From positions 14,354 to 27,306 of the forward strand of contig DFYV01000152.1 of assembly GCA_002383425.1 (NCBI GenBank): a stretch of 12,953 nt of DNA, given 5' to 3'. Under the pieces are notes generated by a model, which was not told where the DNA came from, did not search any database, and saw only the letters and a list, made by a program, of their open reading frames with translations. The translations under genes and the position numbers were made by a program. The stretch is from Bacteroidales bacterium UBA4073. Its GTDB lineage: Bacteria; Bacteroidota; Bacteroidia; Bacteroidales; Tenuifilaceae. Each line of letters begins with the position of its first letter. Within the stretch, counting starts at the first letter, position 1. Of this stretch, positions 6,540-12,953 are shown in pieces.

Positions 6540-9500
6540 ATGGGTAACCTAAAATTTAAAGAGTACAAAGGGCTTGATTTATCTCAAGTGAATAAAGATG
6601 TTCTTAAAACATGGGAAGAACAAAGCACCTTCAGGAAGAGTTTGGAAACCCGCAAAGGACATCCCAAATTTATTTTTTACGAGGGGCCTCCCTCTGCTAA
6701 TGGTATTCCCGGTATTCACCATGTAATGGCACGCACTATTAAGGATATTTTCTGTCGATATAAAACCCAAAAAGGCTTTTTGGTTGAACGAAAGGCAGGT
6801 TGGGACACCCATGGTTTGCCCGTTGAGTTGAGCGTTGAAAAAATGCTTGGCATTACCAAGGAAGACATTGGAAACAAAATTTCGGTTGAGGAATACAATA
6901 ACACCTGCCGAAAAGAGGTTATGAAATATACCGACCTCTGGGAAGACCTTACCCATAAAATGGGCTACTGGATTGATATGGATGATCCTTATATCACCTA
7001 CGATAACCGATACATCGAGTCGCTGTGGTACCTGTTACAAAAACTTTTTGAAAAAGATTTACTCTACAAGGGTAAAACCATTCAACCCTATTCGCCTGCT
7101 GCAGGAACAGGGTTAAGTACCCATGAGTTAAACCAGCCCGGATGCTATCGTGATGTTAAGGATACCACCGTGGTTGCTCAGTTTAAGGTGATAAGGAACG
7201 ATAATAGCCAGTTCCTTTTTAGCCTTACCGATACATCTGACATTTTCATTTTGGCCTGGACAACCACCCCATGGACACTTCCATCGAATACAGCATTGGC
7301 CGTAAATGCCAGCATAAAGTACAGTATTGTGCGAACATTTAACCCCTACAGCGGCGATCCCATAACCGTTGTAATTGCTAAAGATAGACTGGATTACTAC
7401 TTTCCTGCAGCCAATGCCAATCTCTCGTTTGATGAGTATCAACCCGGCGATAAAAAAGTTCCTTTCAAGGTTTTATCCGAAGTTAAAGGATCACGGCTTG
7501 TCGGAATTCGCTACGAGCAGCTATTCCCCTGGGTAAAACCCAACGGCGACGCCTTTAGGGTAATTGCTGGCGATTTTGTTACCACCGACGATGGTACGGG
7601 AGTTGTGCATATTGCTCCAACATTTGGTGCCGACGACGACCGGGTGGCTAAGGTTTCGGGTATTGCCCCACTGATTCTACTCGATAAGTACCGCAATACC
7701 GAACCCATGGTCGATAAACTCGGTCGATTCTACCCCATTGAGGACCTTGACCCTGAATTTGTAAAAAGTAGCGTGGATGTAAGTCTATACCAGGAGTTTG
7801 CAGGTAGATTTGTGAAAAATGAGTACGATTCAACTTTACCCGAAGATGCTCCCACCCTTGACGTTGACCTTGCTGTTGCGCTCAAAAAGGAGAACAAGGC
7901 TTTCAGAATAGAAAAATACGTTCACAGCTATCCACATTGCTGGCGCACCGATAAGCCGGTTCTTTACTACCCGCTCGACAGCTGGTTTATCAGGGTAACT
8001 GCCCTAAAGGACAGAATGATTGCGCTTAACAATACCATTAACTGGAAACCGGCAAGTACAGGTACCGGACGTTTTGGCAAATGGCTTGAAAATTTGCTGG
8101 ACTGGAATCTTTCGCGCTCACGTTTCTGGGGGACACCCCTTCCCATTTGGGTTTCAGAGGATCGAAGCGAAATGATTTGCATAGGTTCGGTTGCCCAGCT
8201 AAAATCCGAAATTGATAAAGCTGTTCAAGCAGGTTACATGGATAGCAATCCGTTAGCCAATTTCAAGGAGGGCAACTTCAGCAAGGAGAACTACAGCATT
8301 TTTGATTTACATCGCCCCTTTGTGGATAACATCATACTTGTTTCGCCAGGCGGGAAACGCATGTACCGTGAGCCCGACCTGATAGACGTTTGGTTCGATT
8401 CTGGTGCCATGCCATACGCACAGGTTCATTACCCCTTTGAGAGTAAGGATAGCTTTAACGAGTTTTTCCCTGCCGATTTCGTAGCCGAAGGCGTTGACCA
8501 AACCCGAGGCTGGTTTTATACCCTACATGCCCTTTCTACACTTTTGTTCGACTCTGTTGCGTTTAAAAATATTGTTTCGAATGGGCTGGTACTGGATAAG
8601 AACGGCAACAAGATGAGCAAAAGGCTTGGTAATGCCATCGACCCGTGGGATGTTATTGAAAAGTATGGTTCTGACCCACTTCGCTGGTATATGATTACCA
8701 ATGCTCAACCATGGGATAACCTCAAATTTGATATAGAGGGGGTTGATGAGGTAAAACGTAAATTCTTTGGAACACTCTATAATACCTACTCTTTCTTTGC
8801 CCTTTATGCTAATGTCGATGGATTTACCTACGCCGAAGATGAAGTCCCTGTAAACCAACGCCCCGAAATTGACCGATGGATACTGTCGTTGCTCAACAGC
8901 TTAATCAAAGAGGTTGAAGAGGCCTATGAAGATTATGAGCCAACCCGTGCCGGACGAGCCATTCAAGATTTCGTGATTGAGCAGCTCAGCAACTGGTACG
9001 TAAGGCTGAACCGGAAACGTTTCTGGGGTGGTGAGTATAACACCGATAAAATAGCAGCATATCAAACTCTATACACTTGTCTTGAAACCGTATCCTTACT
9101 GACTGCGCCAATTTCACCTTTTTACATGGATCAACTTTTTACCGACTTAAACCATGTAACACGTCGCCATAGTACCCAAAGCGTTCATCTTGCCGATTTT
9201 CCAAAATGCAGTCAAGCTCTTATTGATAAAAACCTTGAGGAGAGAATGGAAATGGCTCAATCGGTATGTTCGCTTGTGCTCGGCCTTCGCCGCAAGGTTA
9301 ACATCAAGGTGCGTCAACCTTTACAAAAAATAATGATTCCAATCCTTGATGAAAAGTTTCGAGAGCAGCTTGCTGCTGTTGAGAATCTCATACTTAGCGA
9401 GGTTAATGTTAAAGAGCTTGAGTATTTGACCAACTCATCGGGTATTCTGGTCAAAAGGATAAAGCCCAACTTTAAGACTCTTGGCCCCCGTTTCGGGAAA

Positions 9501-9983
9501 GCCATGAAGGCTATTTCGGAGGCAATGGTTAAAATGACCCAGGACGACATATCAACCTTTGAACGCACTGGCCAGTTTACCATTGCTACGCCAGAGGGAG
9601 ATATCAACCTAACACTGAACGACGTAGAAATTCTTTCGGAAGATATACCCGGCTGGCTGGTTGCCAACGAGGGTCGCTATACGGTTGCCCTTGATATAAC
9701 CATTACCGAGGAGCTCCTCATGGAGGGTATTGCCCGTGAACTAATCAACAGGGTTCAGAATATCCGAAAGGATTCGGGGTTTGAGGTAACCGATAAAATC
9801 CGTATCATAATCCAGAAACACGATAAGCTGAACAACGCCATTGAGGCTCACAAGAACTACATCTCCACCCAAACCCTTGCACGCGAAATTATTTTGGTTG
9901 ATGGAGAACTAAATGGAAATTCTAACGTAATAGAGTTAGACGATGAACTAACAACCGCTATTGTTGTTGAAAAGATTGAATAG
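6540..9983 (+). CDS. ileS: Isoleucyl-tRNA synthetase, type 2, with altered GIHH signature
   Basis: This class I synthetase charges tRNA-Ile in the cytoplasm (EC 6.1.1.5). It has 1147 residues, the long form without an obvious C-terminal zinc knuckle, as in type 2 (eukaryote-like) IleRS. In order: catalytic entry GPPSANGIPGIHH (49-61), where the usual HIGH tetrapeptide reads GIHH (58-61, nt 6711-6722); GWDTHGLPVE soon after; the CP1 editing domain with TTTPWTLPSN (241-250) and GTGVVHIAPTFGADD; a Trp-rich return to the Rossmann fold (LSRSRFWGTPLPIW); DVWFDSG; the ATP loop KMSKR (691-695, nt 8610-8624); and a helical anticodon-binding region and C-terminal extension. The frame could start at GTG 6531, but ATG 6540 gives the family-like start MGNLKFKEYKGLDLS. 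It is the first gene of the plus-strand cluster. Confidence 0.97.
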   Translation: MGNLKFKEYKGLDLSQVNKDVLKTWEEQSTFRKSLETRKGHPKFIFYEGPPSANGIPGIHHVMARTIKDIFCRYKTQKGFLVERKAGWDTHGLPVELSVEKMLGITKEDIGNKISVEEYNNTCRKEVMKYTDLWEDLTHKMGYWIDMDDPYITYDNRYIESLWYLLQKLFEKDLLYKGKTIQPYSPAAGTGLSTHELNQPGCYRDVKDTTVVAQFKVIRNDNSQFLFSLTDTSDIFILAWTTTPWTLPSNTALAVNASIKYSIVRTFNPYSGDPITVVIAKDRLDYYFPAANANLSFDEYQPGDKKVPFKVLSEVKGSRLVGIRYEQLFPWVKPNGDAFRVIAGDFVTTDDGTGVVHIAPTFGADDDRVAKVSGIAPLILLDKYRNTEPMVDKLGRFYPIEDLDPEFVKSSVDVSLYQEFAGRFVKNEYDSTLPEDAPTLDVDLAVALKKENKAFRIEKYVHSYPHCWRTDKPVLYYPLDSWFIRVTALKDRMIALNNTINWKPASTGTGRFGKWLENLLDWNLSRSRFWGTPLPIWVSEDRSEMICIGSVAQLKSEIDKAVQAGYMDSNPLANFKEGNFSKENYSIFDLHRPFVDNIILVSPGGKRMYREPDLIDVWFDSGAMPYAQVHYPFESKDSFNEFFPADFVAEGVDQTRGWFYTLHALSTLLFDSVAFKNIVSNGLVLDKNGNKMSKRLGNAIDPWDVIEKYGSDPLRWYMITNAQPWDNLKFDIEGVDEVKRKFFGTLYNTYSFFALYANVDGFTYAEDEVPVNQRPEIDRWILSLLNSLIKEVEEAYEDYEPTRAGRAIQDFVIEQLSNWYVRLNRKRFWGGEYNTDKIAAYQTLYTCLETVSLLTAPISPFYMDQLFTDLNHVTRRHSTQSVHLADFPKCSQALIDKNLEERMEMAQSVCSLVLGLRRKVNIKVRQPLQKIMIPILDEKFREQLAAVENLILSEVNVKELEYLTNSSGILVKRIKPNFKTLGPRFGKAMKAISEAMVKMTQDDISTFERTGQFTIATPEGDINLTLNDVEILSEDIPGWLVANEGRYTVALDITITEELLMEGIARELINRVQNIRKDSGFEVTDKIRIIIQKHDKLNNAIEAHKNYISTQTLAREIILVDGELNGNSNVIELDDELTTAIVVEKIE

Positions 9984-10016
9984 ATGTGTTGGTTTATTAC
10001 GATGATTTTTTTTTTA

Positions 10017-10024
10017 TATCTTTA
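10017..10024 (+). promoter_or_regulatory. Possible -7 box for the dksA/traR-like gene
   Basis: TATCTTTA differs from the TAnnTTTG consensus at its last base. It follows a run of ten T residues and ends 16 nt before the ATG. It might provide a second promoter within the ileS cluster, but there is no clear -33 element. Confidence 0.28.
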
Positions 10025-10040
10025 GCAAAATTTAAAAGCC

Positions 10041-10418
10041 ATGGGAGAGAAGACCAGATATTCGGACGAAGAGTTAGCGGAATTTAAGGAATTGATCCTG
10101 CAGAAACTCGAAAAGGCACGCCGTGATTATGAAATTTTAAAAAGTGCCATTACCATGGATGAAAGTAACGATACGGAAGACACCTCGCCAACCTTCAAGG
10201 TGTTGGAGGAGGGAGCTTCAACCCTATCGAAAGAAGAGGCCGGACGGCTGGCCCAGCGCCAGCTCAAGTTTATCCAGCATCTGGAGGCTGCCCTTGTTCG
10301 TATCGAGAATAAAACCTATGGTATTTGCCGTGAAACAGGCAAGCTAATTTCCAAGGAACGACTTCGCGCTGTACCCCATGCAACCCTTAGCATTGAGGCT
10401 AAGAATGGCCAGCGATAG
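10041..10418 (+). CDS. TraR/DksA-family protein lacking the zinc cysteines
   Basis: A 125-residue protein of the DksA/TraR family, whose members insert a coiled coil into the secondary channel of RNA polymerase and modulate transcription, often with ppGpp. Residues 8-37 and about 62-92 are predicted helices of a coiled-coil hairpin, joined by an acidic loop (MDESNDTEDTSP, 39-50). The C-terminal segment aligns with the C4 zinc finger (YGICRETGKLI...RLRAVPHATLSIEAK). Only Cys96 remains, and the other three ligand positions are Thr99, Ser117 and Ala120, so it cannot bind zinc through four cysteines. This form seems common in Bacteroidota, so it is probably functional rather than decayed. It lies 57 nt after ileS and is followed by the heptad array, which separates it from lspA. 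An RNA-polymerase role is inferred from the family only. Confidence 0.9.
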   Translation: MGEKTRYSDEELAEFKELILQKLEKARRDYEILKSAITMDESNDTEDTSPTFKVLEEGASTLSKEEAGRLAQRQLKFIQHLEAALVRIENKTYGICRETGKLISKERLRAVPHATLSIEAKNGQR

Positions 10419-10478
10419 CTGTAAATGTTATTTTGATGTTACACAAAGTCCCCAGGTAGAATTGTCTGGCGGAGGTGG

Positions 10479-10730
10479 ATTCGAGGTTTCAGATTCCAGA
10501 TTCCAGATTTCAAATTTCGGATTCAAAATTCAGGGATCGGGGTTCAAGGTTTGAGGTTCAAGGTTCAAGGTTCAAGGTTCAAAGTTCAAGGTTAAAGATT
10601 CCAAATTCCAAATTCCAAATTAAAGATTCCTTTTTTCCGAACAACGAACAACAAACAACGAACAACGAACATCTTTCAACCACAACCATCAACCATCAAC
10701 CATTTTCCCGAACAACGAACAACTATCATT
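10479..10730. repeat. Composite heptanucleotide array B (21 in-phase units plus inverted half)
   Basis: From 10479 to 10625 there are 21 consecutive 7-nt units on the plus strand with no phase slip, followed by a partial ATTCC (to 10630). Twenty begin RTT; the exception is GATCGGG at 10535. Main types are GTTCAAG (five exact copies between 10542 and 10590), ATTCCAG (two) and ATTCCAA (three, 10598-10618). TTTTTTCC follows at 10631-10638, then minus-strand units: GAACAAC-type from 10639 to 10680 as written on the plus strand (GTTGTTC on the minus), CATCAAC twice at 10687-10700 (GTTGATG), a TTTTCCC tract, and GAACAAC twice at 10710-10723. The array fills most of the 359-bp gap between the dksA-like gene and lspA. 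Confidence 0.9.
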
Positions 10731-10777
10731 CGGTTGCTTTTACTTTTTTATTAGTTTTACGCCATAAATGGTAACCT

Positions 10778-11437
10778 ATGAATTTCAGCAAGAAACATCT
10801 GGTTTTTCTAATAATCATTCTAATACTTATCATCGACCAAACCCTTAAGATATGGGTAAAAACCAGCTTTGCCATTGGCGACGAAATTAGGGTATTAGGG
10901 AATTGGTTTATTCTCCATTTCACCGAAAATCCGGGCATGGCTTTCGGGTTAAAATTTTGGGGTATTTGGGGTAAAATTGGATTAAGTTTTTTCCGTATAG
11001 CGGCTATCGTTGCCATTGGCTGGTACCTTAATCATCTTATAAAACAACAGGTTAAAACCGGTATTGTTATTGGTCTTTCGCTTATTCTTGCTGGCGCAAT
11101 TGGTAATATCATCGACAGCGCATTCTATGGCTACCTTTTCGATAGTGGTATGGTTTACAATAACCAGCTTAACCAGTGGGTGTCGTATTACGGCATATCA
11201 AAATTAAACTTCGAAGGCTATGCCGGTTTTTTACAGGGTTGCGTTGTTGATATGTTTTACTTCCCTATAATTGACACGATTTTACCCTCATGGATTCCTT
11301 TTGTAGGTGGTGAGCATTTCGTATTCTTCCGACCCGTATTCAACATTGCCGACTCATCCATCACCATTGGGGTAATTTATCTTCTTCTTTTTCACCGAAA
11401 CGATCTGTTTGGTCCTCAACAAAACCATAAATCATAA
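10778..11437 (+). CDS. lspA: Lipoprotein signal peptidase (signal peptidase II)
   Basis: This inner-membrane aspartyl protease removes signal peptides from diacylglyceryl-modified prolipoproteins (EC 3.4.23.36) and is the target of globomycin. At 219 residues it is longer than the roughly 160-170 of proteobacterial enzymes. Conserved blocks are visible: TM1 ending IIDQTLKIWV (Asp20), FTENPGMAFG (Asn51), AGAIGNIID (110-113), VVDMFYFP with the first catalytic Asp158, and FNIADSSITIG with the second, Asp192. About 36 extra residues lie between Asp113 and Asp158 and about 15 more between the catalytic aspartates. I believe such insertions are usual in Bacteroidota. Four membrane helices are expected. 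No Shine-Dalgarno sequence is seen. The gene is 6 nt from purE, so those two are cotranscribed. The ileS-lspA neighbourhood is also known in Enterobacteria. Confidence 0.96.
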   Translation: MNFSKKHLVFLIIILILIIDQTLKIWVKTSFAIGDEIRVLGNWFILHFTENPGMAFGLKFWGIWGKIGLSFFRIAAIVAIGWYLNHLIKQQVKTGIVIGLSLILAGAIGNIIDSAFYGYLFDSGMVYNNQLNQWVSYYGISKLNFEGYAGFLQGCVVDMFYFPIIDTILPSWIPFVGGEHFVFFRPVFNIADSSITIGVIYLLLFHRNDLFGPQQNHKS

Positions 11438-11443
11438 AAGGCT

Positions 11444-11914
11444 ATGAACCGCAAAGTTGTAATCATTATGGGCTCAAAGGCTGACCTTGACTGGGCCAAC
11501 CAAATTGTTGCCGTGCTTAAAGGGTTTGGTATTGAAACCATTACCCGCATTGCTTCGGCCCATAAGGTGCCCCTAAAATGCTACGAAATAGTTAAGCATT
11601 ACGAAAAGGAAAATGTAGTATTTATTACCATAGCTGGCATGAGCAATGCCCTAAGCGGCTTTACCGATGCTCAAACCCATTGCCCCGTTATTGCATGCCC
11701 TCCTTACAGCGATAAATTTGCCGGTGCCGATGTTTATTCCAGTTTACGTATGCCCTCGGGGGTTGCACCGCTCACCATACTAAGCCCCGAAAATGCAGCG
11801 CTTGCTGCTGCAAAAATAGTTGGGCTCTCAAATCCCGATGTTCAGAATAAGATAGACGAGTACCAGGAAAAGAAGCGTGCCGAAATTGATGAAGCCGACA
11901 GGAATATTCAGTAA
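11444..11914 (+). CDS. purE: PurE, class II-like AIR carboxylase
   Basis: A 156-residue PurE-family protein in de novo purine synthesis, making 4-carboxy-5-aminoimidazole ribotide (CAIR). The N-terminal VVIIMGSKADLDWA and the ASAHKVP segment (in place of SAHRTP) are the family nucleotide- and substrate-binding blocks. The following sequence differs from class I PurE: AGMSNALSGF replaces the GGAAHLPGM loop, and CPPYSDKFAGADVYSSLRMPSGVAPLTILSPENAALAAAKI is close to the animal and Treponema-type class II pattern (CPP..., DVWSSLRLPSG, LSPE). Class II enzymes carboxylate AIR directly with CO2 and do not need PurK. The assignment comes from motifs only. The start is 6 nt after lspA, and sua5 follows after 9 nt, so the three genes form one transcript. 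Confidence 0.93.
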   Translation: MNRKVVIIMGSKADLDWANQIVAVLKGFGIETITRIASAHKVPLKCYEIVKHYEKENVVFITIAGMSNALSGFTDAQTHCPVIACPPYSDKFAGADVYSSLRMPSGVAPLTILSPENAALAAAKIVGLSNPDVQNKIDEYQEKKRAEIDEADRNIQ

Positions 11915-11923
11915 TTGATGTAA

Positions 11924-12871
11924 ATGGCGATTGTTGGGGTTGATATTGAGCATGCAGCATCCATTATTGCTGGTGGCGGAGTGGTTGCATTTCCTACCGA
12001 AACGGTTTACGGATTAGGGGCTAACGCCCTTAACCCCAGTGCAGTAGCAAGAATATTTTCCCTTAAGGAACGTCCATCGTTCGACCCGCTGATAGTTCAT
12101 GTTGCTTCGCTCGAAAGTATTAGAAAACTTACCCCAAGCACCGACCCCAGAATTTTTCAGCTTGCCGAACGTTTCTGGCCAGGGCCGTTAACCATTGTTG
12201 TTCCCAGAAGTGATGTAGTTCCTGGCATTGTTACCTCCGACCTCGATACCGTTGGTATCCGAATGCCTAACCACCCTATAGCTCTACAGCTAATAGCTGA
12301 ATCGAGGTGTGTAATTGCTGCCCCAAGCGCCAATAAGTTTGGACGGGTTAGCCCAACCAGTGCTGAGCACGTGCTAAAGCAGCTCCCCGATGTTGACTAT
12401 ATTATTAACGGTGGTAAAACCTCCATTGGTATCGAATCGACCGTTGTAATGCTCGACGAGGAAGGTTTCATTATCCTGCGCCACGGAGCAATTACCAAAA
12501 GCCATCTGGAAAAGGTAATTAAACCATCGAGCGCGCAAAAACCACATGGGGGATTGGCATCACCTGGAATGCTAAAATCGCACTACAGCCCCAACAAACC
12601 ACTATACATTAAGGGTGAAACCAGAATAAACTTTGAGCTGGGGAAAGCCGGGTATATTGCCTTTGGCAAAAAACCTGAAGAGGAATACAGGTATGTGGAG
12701 TTCCTCTCGGAAAATGGCGATTTAATTGAAGCGGCAGCCAACCTATTCGAAAAATTACATGCTTTTGAAGATTCCGATGTGGAGTACATTGTAATTGACC
12801 CCGTTCCTGAAATAGGAATAGGCATTGCCATCATGGATAGAATACGCAAGGCTGCATACCGATACCGGTAA
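11924..12871 (+). CDS. L-threonylcarbamoyladenylate synthase (Sua5 type)
   Basis: This enzyme makes threonylcarbamoyl-AMP from threonine, bicarbonate and ATP (EC 2.7.7.87), the first step of t6A37 modification in ANN-decoding tRNAs. The N-terminal YrdC domain (about residues 5-200) shows FPTETVYGLG (23-32), KERPSFDPLIVHV (48-60), FWPGPLTIV (84-92), VGIRMPNHP (110-118), APSANKFGRVSPT (133-145) and SIGIESTVV (167-175). A linker with SPGMLKSHYSP (213-223) and a C-terminal SUA5 domain make up the full 315 residues, so it is Sua5-type rather than the short YrdC/TsaC type. It begins 9 nt after purE. A heptad array starts right at its TAA stop. The remaining t6A genes (tsaB, tsaD, tsaE) are not in the window. 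Confidence 0.95.
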   Translation: MAIVGVDIEHAASIIAGGGVVAFPTETVYGLGANALNPSAVARIFSLKERPSFDPLIVHVASLESIRKLTPSTDPRIFQLAERFWPGPLTIVVPRSDVVPGIVTSDLDTVGIRMPNHPIALQLIAESRCVIAAPSANKFGRVSPTSAEHVLKQLPDVDYIINGGKTSIGIESTVVMLDEEGFIILRHGAITKSHLEKVIKPSSAQKPHGGLASPGMLKSHYSPNKPLYIKGETRINFELGKAGYIAFGKKPEEEYRYVEFLSENGDLIEAAANLFEKLHAFEDSDVEYIVIDPVPEIGIGIAIMDRIRKAAYRYR

Positions 12872-12875
12872 AAAA

Positions 12876-12953
12876 GTTAAAAGTTAAAAGTTAAAGGATA
12901 AGGTTTAAAATTCAAAATTCAAAATTCAAAATTACGAATTACGAATTAAAGAT
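12876..12953 (+). repeat. Heptanucleotide array C (runs off the window)
   Basis: Starting 4 nt after the sua5 stop codon, RTT-type units follow on the plus strand: GTTAAAA twice, GTTAAAG, a 6-nt GATAAG (a one-base phase slip), GTTTAAA, ATTCAAA three times, ATTACGA twice, ATTAAAG, and AT at the window end. Units of the same identical type stand side by side, as in array B. No inverted right half is seen because the window stops here. Confidence 0.85.

Noticed and set aside
9984..10020. T-run after ileS as a terminator
   Set aside because: There is a run of ten T residues but no stable stem directly before it, and the next gene follows in the same direction after 57 nt.
10451..10472. CCAG/CTGG inverted repeat after the dksA-like gene
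   Set aside because: The stem has only four pairs with a ten-base loop and no T tract, too weak to call a terminator.
10479..10730. CRISPR array
   Set aside because: Repeats are only 7 nt, directly adjoining, with no unique spacers of constant length and no cas genes.
10475..10774. A 99-residue open frame with heptapeptide repeats (such as DSRFQIP)
   Set aside because: It is the automatic translation of a 7-nt repeat, which gives a 7-residue repeat whenever no stop arises. It has no start signal and ends in unrelated sequence, so it is not a protein gene.

Overview
The window looks like a chromosomal stretch of a Bacteroidota (Bacteroidetes) bacterium, probably Bacteroidales-like. The evidence is the gene content (a DUF4834-type small membrane protein, a TraR/DksA-like protein without a zinc site, a long LspA, a type 2 IleRS), the near absence of Shine-Dalgarno sequences, TAnnTTTG-type -7 promoter matches and AT-rich spacers. 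This rests on recognising families by eye; no search was run.

Layout. 1-390: AT-rich spacer with a short 8-nt-period repeat and a clear intrinsic terminator for the gene that follows. 391-1779 (-): dihydrolipoamide dehydrogenase. 1780-2412: a 630-bp gene-free spacer with hairpins and a composite heptanucleotide repeat array that runs into the next gene's stop codon. 2413-6360 (-): an apparent three-gene operon, transcribed in the order large membrane-anchored DUF3352-like/beta-propeller protein, DUF4834-like protein, ROK sugar kinase. 6361-6539: divergent promoter region. 6540-12871 (+): ileS, dksA/traR-like gene, (359-bp spacer filled by a second heptad array), lspA, purE, sua5. 12872-end: a third heptad array that runs off the window.

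The plus-strand cluster is housekeeping: Ile-tRNA charging, a putative RNA-polymerase-binding regulator, lipoprotein signal peptide cleavage, a purine-synthesis carboxylase and the t6A tRNA-modification enzyme. IleRS and Sua5 both bear on tRNA decoding. Two enzymes belong to less common subclasses: IleRS has GIHH in place of the HIGH signature, and PurE looks like class II (animal/Treponema-type AIR carboxylase).

The most unusual structure is non-coding. Three intergenic arrays are built from strictly 7-nt units that almost all begin RTT (R = A or G). The array between the dksA-like gene and lspA holds 21 consecutive units without a phase slip. The two complete arrays are composite, with plus-strand units on the left and minus-strand units on the right, both reading inward, and they share an identical 32-nt segment starting with a T6CC tract. 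All three arrays sit just downstream of a stop codon. I suspect a dispersed heptad repeat family comparable in form to cyanobacterial STRR repeats, but its mechanism and role are unknown.
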